Shown: one piece after another, positions 1 through 8,128 of the stretch
Numbering within the stretch: position 1 is the stretch's first letter
How the letters are laid out: every line of letters begins with the position of its first letter
Origin: an uncultured Bacteroides sp.
GTDB lineage: Bacteria; Bacteroidota; Bacteroidia; Bacteroidales; Bacteroidaceae
Length of the DNA stretch: 8,881 nt
Direction of reading: 5' to 3'
Assembly (NCBI GenBank): GCA_900557355.1
Contig: USSR01000259.1
Location: 1 to 8,881, forward strand
Position numbers and translations under genes: made by a program
The notes under the pieces: generated by a model
Database searches by the model: none
Told to the model about the DNA's origin: nothing
What the model saw: the letters and a program-made list of their open reading frames with translations, nothing else

Positions 1-1281
1 TCTTCCGATATTTATCAGAAATTGTATGGTATCAGCAGCAGCCGGCCTGCGGGTTGGGAAGAAACGAGCCGGTACTATTATCAATTTTATAACACGAAAG
101 AACTGTATAATCCCCATGTAAAATGGGAGACTACCATTACCCGTAACCTTGCCGTTGACTTCGGCTTTTTCAGAGAACGGTTAAGCGGATCATTGGAATT
201 CTATTGGAACACGGTGAAAGACTTACTGCTTTCTTCTACTATTCCCGGCTATACAGGCTACACACATCTTATGGAGAATGTGGGGCAGACTTCAAACCGA
301 GGGGTTGAGTTGTCTCTGACCGGTTATATCATGGACCGTCCGGACTTTACATTGAACGCGACGTTTAATATCGGTCGTAATAAAAACAAGATCGACAAAC
401 TGGCAAGTGGTGAAAAGGAAATGGTGCTTTCTTCTGGCTGGGCTGGCTCTCAACTCTTGAATTCAGATGATTATCGTGCCTACGTAGGAGGTACTACCGG
501 TTTGATCTATGGATTTGTGAATGACGGTTTCTATACAGTGGATGATTTCAAGCCATTTGATTCAAAATCCAGAACATGGACATTGAAAGACGGAGTCGTA
601 AACTCCAGCCCGTTGTCCGGTGACCCGCGTCCGGGTAATGCCAAATTTAAAAAACTCACTCCGGTGGATGAAAATAGTGCCAACCCGTATACGTTGACGG
701 ATGACGACCGTACTGTGATCGGTAATACTACTCCGAAGTTTTCGGGAGGATTTGGATTAAATGCAACTTTTAAAGGTTTTGATGTAAGTGCATTCTTTAA
801 TTTCATGTATGATTTCGATGTGTTCAATGCTAATAAAGTAATGATGACTACATGGGCAAGCAATAATTACAACAATTTCAGTATGGATATTTCTGCTGCG
901 AAGCGTTGGCGTAATTTTGACGATATGGGTAATGAAATTCGTTACAGTCCGGAAATTCTTGCAGAGTTTAATAAGAATGCGACGATGTGGAATCCGACTT
1001 CTATCGGACGTCCCATTGCAATGTCATATGCAGTGGAAGACGGTTCTTTCCTGCGTCTCAATACGGCTACTATCGGCTATACACTGCCACGTGCATGGAC
1101 CAATAAAGTGGGTTTGAGCAGAGTACGTTTCTATGCGTCAGGTTACAACCTCTTTACGATTACCGGATATAGCGGTTATGATCCGGAGGTAGATATTGCT
1201 ACCGGATTAACGCCGAATATCGATAATAACAGATATCCGAGAAGCCGCACATACACGTTCGGTGTGCAATTGACCTTTTAA
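1..1281 (+). CDS. SusC-like TonB-dependent outer-membrane transporter, C-terminal part (5' end outside window)
   Basis: The reading frame is open from base 1, so the gene starts upstream; the first Met codon, at 22, is internal. The 426 codons present are roughly the last 40% of a family that usually runs near 1000 residues, so the signal peptide, plug domain and TonB box are missing. What remains is beta-barrel: alternating aromatic strands (FGFFRERLSGSLEFYWNTV, GFGLNATFKGFDVSAFFNF), a late strand SRVRFYASGYNLFTITGYSG, the family-typical NRYPRSRTYTFGVQLTF ending and a terminal Phe, the usual outer-membrane barrel signature. SusC-family proteins import oligosaccharides across the outer membrane using TonB energy, working with a SusD lid. 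The susD-like gene begins 24 bp downstream. The pectin substrate is inferred from the downstream CE8 and GH28 genes, not from this protein. Confidence 0.96.
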   Translation, partial: SSDIYQKLYGISSSRPAGWEETSRYYYQFYNTKELYNPHVKWETTITRNLAVDFGFFRERLSGSLEFYWNTVKDLLLSSTIPGYTGYTHLMENVGQTSNRGVELSLTGYIMDRPDFTLNATFNIGRNKNKIDKLASGEKEMVLSSGWAGSQLLNSDDYRAYVGGTTGLIYGFVNDGFYTVDDFKPFDSKSRTWTLKDGVVNSSPLSGDPRPGNAKFKKLTPVDENSANPYTLTDDDRTVIGNTTPKFSGGFGLNATFKGFDVSAFFNFMYDFDVFNANKVMMTTWASNNYNNFSMDISAAKRWRNFDDMGNEIRYSPEILAEFNKNATMWNPTSIGRPIAMSYAVEDGSFLRLNTATIGYTLPRAWTNKVGLSRVRFYASGYNLFTITGYSGYDPEVDIATGLTPNIDNNRYPRSRTYTFGVQLTF

Positions 1282-1305
1282 TAAACTAACTAAAATGAAA
1301 GAACA

Positions 1306-3207
1306 ATGAATAAGAAGTTATTATATTCAACCATAGCCTGCGCGATGCTCTCTTTCACATCTTGTAATGACTTTCTGGATGTGGAGCCTCCTTCAGGATT
1401 TACCCCCGGATATGTTTTTACTTCAGAAGAGGAAGCCAAAGCCTTGATGACTAAAATGTATTCTGCAATGACAGAAGACGGTATGTATGGCAGTACGCTT
1501 GCCAACAGCCTGAATACGAATACGGATGTAGAAATGTCTTCCTTTAAGAATAATACCGTAGCGGCCACCGGTGCGGATATCGGTTGTTTCGATTCCAAAC
1601 CCTACTGGAATACGTTGAATAGTACATGGAACAATATGTATTCCGTGATCAATTATGCGAACGACTTCCTGCATGAAATGGAAAATTCCTCTTTGTTCTC
1701 CTTACAGATAAAAGAGGAGGGACCGACTGAAATACAACAGATGTACGGAGAGGTGAAAACACTTCGTGCGATGCTTTATCTGGATTTGATTCGTACATGG
1801 GGAGATGTCGTCTTTGTGACCGAACCTTCGAAATCCACAGATGATTTCTTTTCAGTCGGTGTGACGGAACGGAACAAGATACTGGAATACCTGATTGACG
1901 AGTTGATTGATGTAGAGCCGATGATGAAATATGCCGCCGATCTGGATTACGGGGTAGAGCGTGCTTCCCGCGAATATTGCCAGGCACTTATCGGACAACT
2001 GGCTTTGTATCGTGGAGGATGGTCTTTACGTCCCGATAAAGAGAATCCGGACAACGTGGGATATATGGAACGTGGTGACAATTTCGAGCATTATTATGAT
2101 ATCGCTATCACCTATCTGGGTAAAGTAATCAAGGAAAACAAGCATGATTTGAAACAGAGTTACGAAGAACTTTGGTACAATGAATGCAATTGGACGACGG
2201 CGAATAATGACGATGTGATTTTTGCTATCCCTATGCTGAAAAGTGTGACCAGCCGTTACGGGTATAATGTAGGTGTAACGATTGCCGGTGACAAGCACGA
2301 GTACGGAAGTGCCAGCAATTATCTGCATTATTGTGGTACGTATATGTTTACATTTGATGGGGATGATTTGCGTCGTGACGTTACGTGTGCTCCTTACAAA
2401 TACGATAAGAACCTGAATCAGGAGATGGATATGGGAATCGCCGGCATGGGAGTAGGTAAATGGTCGAAACTTAAAATGAAGTCTCCGTTAGGCTCTTCCA
2501 GTGGTGCGGGAACGGGTATCAATAGCATACGCATGAGGTTTGCAGATGTGTTGTTGATGTATGCTGAAGCGGTGAACGAGCGGTTCGGACCGCGTGATGA
2601 TGCAAAGGAAGCGATGAAGAGGGTAAGGCGGCGTGCGTTTGATTCTTCTTTGTGGGCTTCGAAAGTAGAATCTTACGTAGAAAGCCTGAATAGTGAAGAC
2701 GATTTCTTCAAAGCAATCATGGACGAACGAAAATGGGAATTTGGGGGTGAAAGTATCCGTAAATATGACTTGGCCCGTTGGAATAAGTACAGTGAGGTGA
2801 TCTATAATCTCTATTTTGAAATGATTAATTGGGGGTTGGTTGCCAATGGTACCTATATACCGGGTATTGATAAAGTACCTGAAAATATTTATTATAAGTC
2901 AGTCCCTGATCCGGAACATCCGGACAGAACCATTCTGGATATAGTCGGCATTGAGAAAGAAGAATTCGGAACGGGTAAACCTGCCGGTTATCAAACGTTG
3001 GCATACGCTATTGGATGGAGAGTCCTGAACTCGGAAACGCAGCAATTTGAGACCTTGAAAGAGATTTCCTGGAGTTTCAGAGGATTTATCAATCTGAATA
3101 ACGACAAGAGTGTGAAACCTTCTGATCCGTTGAGATATTTGTGTCCTTATCCTTCACAAGTAATTACAGACCATAGAGGGGCTATTCAAAACTATTATGG
3201 ATATTAA
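1306..3207 (+). CDS. SusD/RagB-like glycan-binding outer-membrane lipoprotein
   Basis: The 633-residue product begins with a lipoprotein signal peptide ending in the lipobox FTSC (lipidated Cys20), followed by NDFLDVEPPSG, the usual SusD N-terminus. Family landmarks appear in order: LRAMLYLDLIRTWGDVVFVT in the TPR-like region (about residues 153-172), MRFADVLLMYAEAVNE (410-425), DERKWEFGGESIRKYDLARW (473-492), and a C-terminal PLRYLCPYPSQVI...GAIQNYYGY close. SusD proteins sit on the cell surface and close over the SusC barrel to deliver glycan. The gene is 24 bp after the susC-like stop and 9 bp before the next gene, so the three are surely co-transcribed. The start at 1306 is chosen because it puts a Lys-Lys n-region directly before the hydrophobic core. 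The upstream leader is A-rich (AAAGAACA) without a strong Shine-Dalgarno, normal for Bacteroides. Ligand specificity cannot be read from the sequence. Confidence 0.97.
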   Translation: MNKKLLYSTIACAMLSFTSCNDFLDVEPPSGFTPGYVFTSEEEAKALMTKMYSAMTEDGMYGSTLANSLNTNTDVEMSSFKNNTVAATGADIGCFDSKPYWNTLNSTWNNMYSVINYANDFLHEMENSSLFSLQIKEEGPTEIQQMYGEVKTLRAMLYLDLIRTWGDVVFVTEPSKSTDDFFSVGVTERNKILEYLIDELIDVEPMMKYAADLDYGVERASREYCQALIGQLALYRGGWSLRPDKENPDNVGYMERGDNFEHYYDIAITYLGKVIKENKHDLKQSYEELWYNECNWTTANNDDVIFAIPMLKSVTSRYGYNVGVTIAGDKHEYGSASNYLHYCGTYMFTFDGDDLRRDVTCAPYKYDKNLNQEMDMGIAGMGVGKWSKLKMKSPLGSSSGAGTGINSIRMRFADVLLMYAEAVNERFGPRDDAKEAMKRVRRRAFDSSLWASKVESYVESLNSEDDFFKAIMDERKWEFGGESIRKYDLARWNKYSEVIYNLYFEMINWGLVANGTYIPGIDKVPENIYYKSVPDPEHPDRTILDIVGIEKEEFGTGKPAGYQTLAYAIGWRVLNSETQQFETLKEISWSFRGFINLNNDKSVKPSDPLRYLCPYPSQVITDHRGAIQNYYGY

Positions 3208-3216
3208 CCAGTAAAA

Positions 3217-4869
3217 ATGAATGTTATGATGAAGTTACTATATAGATTGACAACAGTCTTATTGCCTGCTTTGTTGTGGGGAGCGCTTTTCACAAGTTGC
3301 CAAGACGACCAATATAACAAAATAGACGATCTGTTTCAGCCCAGATTCGTATTGGAGAAACCGGAGGTGAAGAGTAATTCTATTACTTTGGTGTGGTATA
3401 AAGTAAATGATGCATCATCCTATACGGTAGAGTTGCATCAGGATACGTATTACAAAAGTTTGTTTATGTCGGTAGATACAACTGAACCATTTGTCTTTCT
3501 GGACGATATCCCTTATGGAACAACGTTCTATATTCGTGTGCGTTCGAATGCGGCAAATGCAGTCAATAATTCTCAATGGACTTATACGAATGCTTCTACA
3601 GAGGCCAGACCGGAATATGCGAAGTTATTGGAAGACGTATCAAAAACAGAGATAACAGAAAACTCTGCTATCATTCGTTGGAAAGTAGATGTACAGAATC
3701 CGGTGGACAGTATCAGCGTGATGCCGATGATGGACAAAACTTTAGCGAATGTATCCCGTTATCTGACTGAAGAGGAAAAAGCACAGGGACGTGCCGAAGT
3801 GACTGGTCTGGATAAGAATACACTGTATGCGGTTAATATTTACGATACAAGTAAGCCGAGGAAATATGACAAACCTTATAATCAGGCTACTTTCCGTACA
3901 GCGGGACCGGCTGCCGAATCTATTACGGTAGGTTGGGATGATGATTTGACGAAACTTCTGACTGATAATAATGATAATGCGGAGATTCCGGAGGGTACCG
4001 AATATTTCTTGCCGGCTGGCTCTTCTTATCGTTTGAGTCCATTTGCAATAAAGAAAGGTTTCCGTCTGGTCGGTAGCACGGAAGGCATTAAGCCTATTGT
4101 CACTATGGAATCTTCATGGAATGTGGTTGCCGGATCTTATATTTCCGGTATAGAGTTTGTAAATGTTGAATTCCGGCAGGAGATATTGAACAGTTATTTC
4201 TTTAATAGTGGTAATGCATACACGCTGGAGAATATCAGTTTCGTTAATTGCGACTTCTATGGATTCGGACGTGGATTCTGGCGTCATCAGGGAGCTAACA
4301 ATAAACATCTGATGAACTTCGAAATGGAAGGCTGCAAGTTTGAACAATGCGGTTGGCAGACAGGTGCATACGGTACGTTCCATCTTGGATCGACCGATAA
4401 GGAAGGTAACTCTTATGATCATCTGGAAAGAGTTATTTTCAGGAACTGCACATTTAGTAGAGATAACAACAGTACAGACGGCTGGGGCTGGGGTAACATC
4501 TTCTATGCGCCCAATCTGGACAAACCTATTCATCTGGAATATAAAAATGTAACCTTCTACAGCTTCTGTCGCAATCAGCGTATGATTAATATACAGTCTG
4601 CTGTTGGTTCGGAATTGGTGTTGGAAGGAGTAGTCTTGGCTTCACCGTGTGGTGAAATTTATTCAATCGGTGCCAATACTACCACTAGCTTCTCTAACAA
4701 TTATACAACGAAAGATTATGCGTTGGGTGGTAGTAAGATCAATGCAACCGATTTGGATATGACTGCTGCCGAACTGTTTGTTGACCCGGAAAAGGGCGAT
4801 CTGACAATCAAGGATTCGAATTCTCCGATTGTCACTAATCGTTCCGGTGATACTCGTTGGATTCCATAA
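3217..4869 (+). CDS. Surface lipoprotein with two Fn3-like domains and a C-terminal beta-helix; probable pectin-binding protein
   Basis: The 550-residue product has a lipoprotein signal peptide with lipobox FTSC (Cys28 from the first Met). Met4 and Met5 are possible alternative starts; the A-rich GTAAAA just upstream favours 3217. Two fibronectin-III-like modules follow: about 42-128 (EVKSNSITLVWYKVNDASSY..., YGTTFYIRVRS) and about 129-228 (VSKTEITENSAIIRWKV..., LDKNTLYAVNIYD). From about 245 to the end the sequence looks like a right-handed parallel beta-helix, with recurring turns such as ISGIEFVNVEF, LENISFVNCDF, MNFEMEGCKF, RVIFRNCTF and LEYKNVTFYS. From memory this matches lipoproteins annotated as DUF4957/DUF5123 in Bacteroides pectin loci; that assignment is not verified. 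The slot after susD is normally held by a surface glycan-binding protein. I see no recognisable lyase or hydrolase catalytic signature, so binding is the favoured role, though beta-helices also build pectate lyases. Confidence 0.85.
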   Translation: MNVMMKLLYRLTTVLLPALLWGALFTSCQDDQYNKIDDLFQPRFVLEKPEVKSNSITLVWYKVNDASSYTVELHQDTYYKSLFMSVDTTEPFVFLDDIPYGTTFYIRVRSNAANAVNNSQWTYTNASTEARPEYAKLLEDVSKTEITENSAIIRWKVDVQNPVDSISVMPMMDKTLANVSRYLTEEEKAQGRAEVTGLDKNTLYAVNIYDTSKPRKYDKPYNQATFRTAGPAAESITVGWDDDLTKLLTDNNDNAEIPEGTEYFLPAGSSYRLSPFAIKKGFRLVGSTEGIKPIVTMESSWNVVAGSYISGIEFVNVEFRQEILNSYFFNSGNAYTLENISFVNCDFYGFGRGFWRHQGANNKHLMNFEMEGCKFEQCGWQTGAYGTFHLGSTDKEGNSYDHLERVIFRNCTFSRDNNSTDGWGWGNIFYAPNLDKPIHLEYKNVTFYSFCRNQRMINIQSAVGSELVLEGVVLASPCGEIYSIGANTTTSFSNNYTTKDYALGGSKINATDLDMTAAELFVDPEKGDLTIKDSNSPIVTNRSGDTRWIP

Positions 4870-4928
4870 CCGGATCATTGTCAGGACCATACTGGTTATG
4901 AACAGGTAATCGTTTTTCTGAAAACAAA

Positions 4929-4963
4929 TGGCCCTTGGGAAAAGAAACCGGGGGCTGTTTTTT
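4929..4963 (+). terminator. Putative intrinsic terminator or attenuator inside the operon
   Basis: GCCCTTGG (4931-4938) pairs with CCGGGGGC (4948-4955): eight pairs, two of them G-U, around a 9-nt A-rich loop, followed by TG and six Ts (4958-4963). A-residues upstream can extend the stem into the T-run. It lies 60 bp after the beta-helix gene and 30 bp before the CE8 start. A weaker hairpin (4866-4873 with 4892-4899, 18-nt loop) overlaps the preceding stop codon. As the downstream genes clearly belong to the same pathway, partial termination with readthrough is more likely than a true operon end. I found no clear Bacteroides -7 box (TAnnTTTG) between here and the CE8 gene. Confidence 0.6.
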
Positions 4964-4992
4964 CCTCTATATAAAATTTACACAATTGAAGT

Positions 4993-6348
4993 ATGAAGAA
5001 GATACAATGCATTTTACAGGGAGTCATCTTGCTGTTCTCCTTGTGTTCCCCAGTCTGGGGTGCTGATGGGAGGGGGCTTATAGATAGGAATCATTCCGGT
5101 GAAAGTAATTCTCCTTTTCAGGCTGTAGTGGCAAGAGATGGCAGTGGTGATTACAGAACGGTGCAAGAGGCTGTAAATGCCGCACCCGAAAATTCAAAAA
5201 CACCTTGGTGCATATTTGTGAAGAATGGGTCTTATCGAGAGTACCTATTTATACCAAAGACAAAAACATTCATTCATTTGATAGGACAGGACAAAGATAA
5301 AACCATCATTCACCACAGTCTGAATGTGGGTGGCAAACCAGAGGCTACTTCGACAGATATCGACTATTGGAGATATTCTGTTCATAATCCGGAATCGGAT
5401 GTCTATAAATACGATGGTAGTGTAGTGAAGATTGAAGCGTCTGATTTCTATTCGGAAAACATCTCTTATGTTAACGACTGGGGAGTGGATAGCCAGAAAG
5501 GGCCGCAAGCTTTGGCAATGAGCAGTCAGGCGGATCGTATCGCATTTAATAATTGTAACTTCCGTTCTTTTCAGGATACATGGATGACTACAGGCAATGA
5601 TACTGCACGACATTACGTCAAAGATTGTTGGATTGAAGGAGCGGTAGATTATTTCTATGGCGGAGGAAATGTATTGGCGGAAAATTGTACTTTCTATAAT
5701 ACTCGTAGCGGTGCTATTATTGTAGCTCCTTGTCATAAGGAAGCGAAATGGGGGTATGTTTTCAGAGACTGCACGATAGATGGTAACGAAGCGGCGGCTA
5801 ATGTTAAGAAGTGGGGGGTGAAACTGGGACGTCCGTGGCATAATTCGCCAAAAACGGTTTATATTCACACTACTATGAACATTCCCATTTCTCCTGAAGG
5901 TTGGGCAAATATGGGTGCGATCCCTACTTTGTTTGCCGAATATAACAGTCGGGATGCCGCGGGTAATGTCCTGCAACTGGATCAGCGTAAGACGGAATAT
6001 GAGGGACGTGGTGAAAATGCTCCGAAAGGAACCAGTCGTGCGGTGATAACGGCAGAAGAGGCTGCTACTTATACTTATGAGAATATAATTCCCGGAACAG
6101 ATCAGTGGAATCCCCGTATGATGATGAAAAAACTTCCTGCTCCCGAGGGGCTTAAAATAAAGGACCGGAGACTGGAGTGGAAAAGTGTGAAGGATGCGAC
6201 GGGGTATATTGTTTTCAGTGGGGACAGGGTAGTAGGTATGACACGTGGAATGTATCTAACTCTTCCTCAATATCCGGTGATGATATTGCAGGTTTGTGCT
6301 GTGAATCAGTATGGTTCTTTGGGAAATAAGGCGATTCTTTCCCGTTGA
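4993..6348 (+). CDS. Pectin methylesterase, carbohydrate esterase family 8, with C-terminal Fn3-like module
   Basis: The enzyme hydrolyses methyl esters of galacturonic acid residues in homogalacturonan, releasing methanol and exposing carboxylates for hydrolases or lyases. All CE8 landmarks are present: GSYRE (79-83, family GxYxE), PQALAMSSQADR with Gln172, FQDTW with Asp195, VDYFYGG with Asp219, and KLGRPW with Arg280 and Trp282. By family homology Asp219 is the nucleophile, Asp195 the acid/base, and Gln172 stabilises the intermediate. The N-terminus is an ordinary signal peptide (MKKIQCILQGVILLFSL, likely cut after PVWG); the Cys18 context FSLC is not a good lipobox, so a periplasmic location is inferred. 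Residues about 380-451 (LPAPEGLKIKDRRLEWKSV..., ATGYIVFSGDRVVG) form an added Fn3-like domain beyond the catalytic beta-helix. The gene lies 123 bp after the previous stop, across a hairpin, and 48 bp before GH28. Confidence 0.95.
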   Translation: MKKIQCILQGVILLFSLCSPVWGADGRGLIDRNHSGESNSPFQAVVARDGSGDYRTVQEAVNAAPENSKTPWCIFVKNGSYREYLFIPKTKTFIHLIGQDKDKTIIHHSLNVGGKPEATSTDIDYWRYSVHNPESDVYKYDGSVVKIEASDFYSENISYVNDWGVDSQKGPQALAMSSQADRIAFNNCNFRSFQDTWMTTGNDTARHYVKDCWIEGAVDYFYGGGNVLAENCTFYNTRSGAIIVAPCHKEAKWGYVFRDCTIDGNEAAANVKKWGVKLGRPWHNSPKTVYIHTTMNIPISPEGWANMGAIPTLFAEYNSRDAAGNVLQLDQRKTEYEGRGENAPKGTSRAVITAEEAATYTYENIIPGTDQWNPRMMMKKLPAPEGLKIKDRRLEWKSVKDATGYIVFSGDRVVGMTRGMYLTLPQYPVMILQVCAVNQYGSLGNKAILSR

Positions 6349-6396
6349 AAATAAATAGTATATTTCAATAGGTTTTGATACATAATAAAGATAAGT

Positions 6397-7974
6397 ATGA
6401 ATAGATTTTTGAAAAAGGATTTCAGAGTAATGCTGGTGGGACTCTTGTTATTGGCATCTTGTCAGGCATATTCAGACTCGGAGGATAAAACGATAGAAAT
6501 GGAAGATTTATATAAAGACCTTCCTTTCTCCATGCCCGCCATAGAGCGTCCCGTCTTCCCCGATTATCAGGTGAATATTTGCGATTTCGGAGCAAAAAGT
6601 AATGGCGTGACGTTGAATACGGAGGCTATTAATAATGCAATCAAAGCGGTGCATGATAAGGGAGGTGGCAAGGTAGTCATTCCGGAAGGCTTGTGGTTGA
6701 CAGGACCTATTGTTTTGCAGAGTAACGTCAATTTGCATGCGGAAAAGAATGCGTTGATTGTATTTAGTAGTGATACTTCATTATATCCGATCATCACCAC
6801 TTCGTTTGAGGGACTGGATGTCAAACGTTGCCAGTCGCCTATCTCGGCAATGAATGCGGAGAACATAGCCATCACCGGTTATGGTGTTTTTGATGGGGCG
6901 GGGGATAGATGGCGTCCTGTGAAGAAGGATAAGATGACGGACAGGCAATGGAAGAATCTGGTGAACTCCGGCGGCAAGGTGGATGAGAACGGAAAGGTGT
7001 GGTATCCTAATGAAGGAGCGCTGAAAGCCTCTGTTCTCATGGCCGGCAGCGAAGATAAACGGACTGAAATCACGAGTGAAGAATGGGAAGATATGAAGAG
7101 TTGGTTGCGTCCCGTATTGCTAAGTATCGTGAAGAGCAAAAAGATTCTTCTGGAAGGTGTGACCTTCAAAAACTCTCCGAGTTGGTGTCTGCATCCCTTG
7201 TCGTGCGAATCTTTGATATTGAATGATGTAAAAGTATTCAATCCCTGGTATTCGCAAAACGGTGACGCGCTGGATGTGGAATCATGCAAGAATGTATTGA
7301 TTGCCAACTGTTTTTTTGATGCGGGGGATGATGCTATCTGTCTGAAGTCGGGCAAAGACGAGGATGGCCGCAGAAGGGGCGAACCTTGTGAGAATGTGAT
7401 TGTGAGAAACAACACCGTTTTACATGGGCATGGCGGATTCGTGATTGGCAGTGAGATGTCCGGTGGTGTGAAGAATGTGTATGTGTCTGAATGTTCTTTT
7501 ATCGGTACGGATGTCGGCTTACGGTTTAAAAGTGCCCGTGGACGCGGTGGTGTTGTGGAGAATATTTATATCAATAATATAAATATGATTGATATTCCTA
7601 ATGATGCTTTGATTGCCGACTTGTATTACGCGGTCAAAAGTGCTCCCGGTGAACCGGTTCCGAGTGTGAGTGAGGAGACGCCTGCTTTCAGAAACATCTA
7701 TATCTCGGATGTGTTTTGCAGGGGAGCAGGACGGGCAGCTTATCTGAACGGACTTCCCGAAATGCCGATTGAGAATATTTCCATCAAGAATATGGTGGTT
7801 ACAGGTGCTAAAGAGGGTATTGTAGTGAATAAAGTGGCAAAGCTCAACATTGAGAATGTGGAAATTGACACTCCCGATCAATCTATGATACAGATAGAAA
7901 ATACGACGGATATCACCATTAACGGAAAAGAGTTGGGAACGATTTCGGAGAAGCGGTTGCTGACCAAGAACTAA
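6397..7974 (+). CDS. Polygalacturonase-type glycoside hydrolase, family GH28, lipoprotein
   Basis: GH28 enzymes are inverting hydrolases that cut alpha-1,4-galacturonan or related pectic backbones. The 525-residue product has a lipoprotein signal (LASC, Cys22), so it is membrane-anchored. The start of the beta-helix is typical: YQVNICDFGAKSNGVTLNTE (from residue 57), GGGKVVIPEGLWLTGPIVLQSNVNLH. The four catalytic signatures are intact: NGD with Asp290 (family NTD), GDD with Asp311-Asp312, GHG with His345, and RFK with Arg376/Lys378. An insertion at about 165-235 (GDRWRPVKKDKMTDRQWKNL, NEGALKASVLMAGSEDK) is familiar from a Bacteroidetes GH28 group that includes exo-acting enzymes. Exo-galacturonosidase is therefore plausible, but mode and exact linkage are not decided by sequence. 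It is the last gene of the operon; a strong terminator follows 116 bp later. Upstream, TAGGTTTT (6369-6376) only loosely resembles a -7 box, so a separate promoter is unsupported. Confidence 0.95.
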   Translation: MNRFLKKDFRVMLVGLLLLASCQAYSDSEDKTIEMEDLYKDLPFSMPAIERPVFPDYQVNICDFGAKSNGVTLNTEAINNAIKAVHDKGGGKVVIPEGLWLTGPIVLQSNVNLHAEKNALIVFSSDTSLYPIITTSFEGLDVKRCQSPISAMNAENIAITGYGVFDGAGDRWRPVKKDKMTDRQWKNLVNSGGKVDENGKVWYPNEGALKASVLMAGSEDKRTEITSEEWEDMKSWLRPVLLSIVKSKKILLEGVTFKNSPSWCLHPLSCESLILNDVKVFNPWYSQNGDALDVESCKNVLIANCFFDAGDDAICLKSGKDEDGRRRGEPCENVIVRNNTVLHGHGGFVIGSEMSGGVKNVYVSECSFIGTDVGLRFKSARGRGGVVENIYINNINMIDIPNDALIADLYYAVKSAPGEPVPSVSEETPAFRNIYISDVFCRGAGRAAYLNGLPEMPIENISIKNMVVTGAKEGIVVNKVAKLNIENVEIDTPDQSMIQIENTTDITINGKELGTISEKRLLTKN

Positions 7975-7983
7975 CTGTATCAT

Positions 7984-8009
7984 CTGTTTTTATACTGTTT
8001 TTATTGTCA
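7984..8009 (+). repeat. T-rich direct repeat and outlying inverted copy of the TGACAATA motif
   Basis: CTGTTTTTAT occurs at 7984-7993 and again at 7995-8004, 11 bp apart. The second copy continues as CTGTTTTTATTG, which recurs with one extra T at the terminator tail (8127-8139). TTTTTATTGTCA at 7998-8009 is an inverted, outlying copy of the motif that makes up the two clusters downstream. Its partner facing it is TGACAATAAAA at 8746-8756. Confidence 0.6.
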
Positions 8010-8049
8010 ATCTGTCAGAGCGGCAGTTAAAGAAATGAATTACAGTATA
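7991..8049. repeat. Inverted repeat TATACTGT / ACAGTATA
   Basis: TATACTGT (7991-7998) and its exact reverse complement ACAGTATA (8042-8049) are separated by 43 nt, just after the GH28 stop and just before the first GCTGACAATA copy. An 8-bp pair at this spacing could arise by chance in AT-rich DNA, so no function is claimed. Confidence 0.4.
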
Positions 8050-8055
8050 ATACAT

Positions 8056-8128
8056 GCTGACAATAGAAGCTGACAATAGAAGCTGACAATAGGCTGACAA
8101 TAAGAATTAAGTATTCTATTGTCAGCCT
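8056..8128 (+). repeat. GCTGACAATA repeat cluster, left (four forward copies, one inverted)
   Basis: Exact GCTGACAATA copies start at 8056, 8069, 8082 and 8093. The first three are each followed by GAA or G, giving spacings of 13, 13 and 11 bp. An exact inverted copy, TATTGTCAGC, is at 8117-8126. The fourth forward copy and the inverted copy form the terminator hairpin. Positions 8069-8128 match the reverse complement of 8637-8697 closely: 32 of 34 identical, then a dissimilar loop of 14 versus 15 nt, then 12 of 12 identical. A shared TTATTGTTT follows on the inner side (8134-8142; complement of 8627-8635). Confidence 0.92.

Noticed and set aside
1295..1309. Minigene ATG AAA GAA CAA TGA whose stop overlaps the susD-like start (ATGA)
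   Set aside because: Four codons in an A-rich leader can easily arise by chance; translational coupling would need experimental support.
5245..5976. A 243-codon open frame antisense to the CE8 gene
   Set aside because: It lies wholly inside a gene with a full set of catalytic motifs, and its translation has no signal, domain or plausible leader.
6345..6376. Possible Bacteroides promoter before GH28 (TTGA, then TAGGTTTT about 20 bp later)
   Set aside because: The -7 element lacks the final G of TAnnTTTG in position and the -33 element is partial; the short 48-bp gap fits simple co-transcription with CE8.
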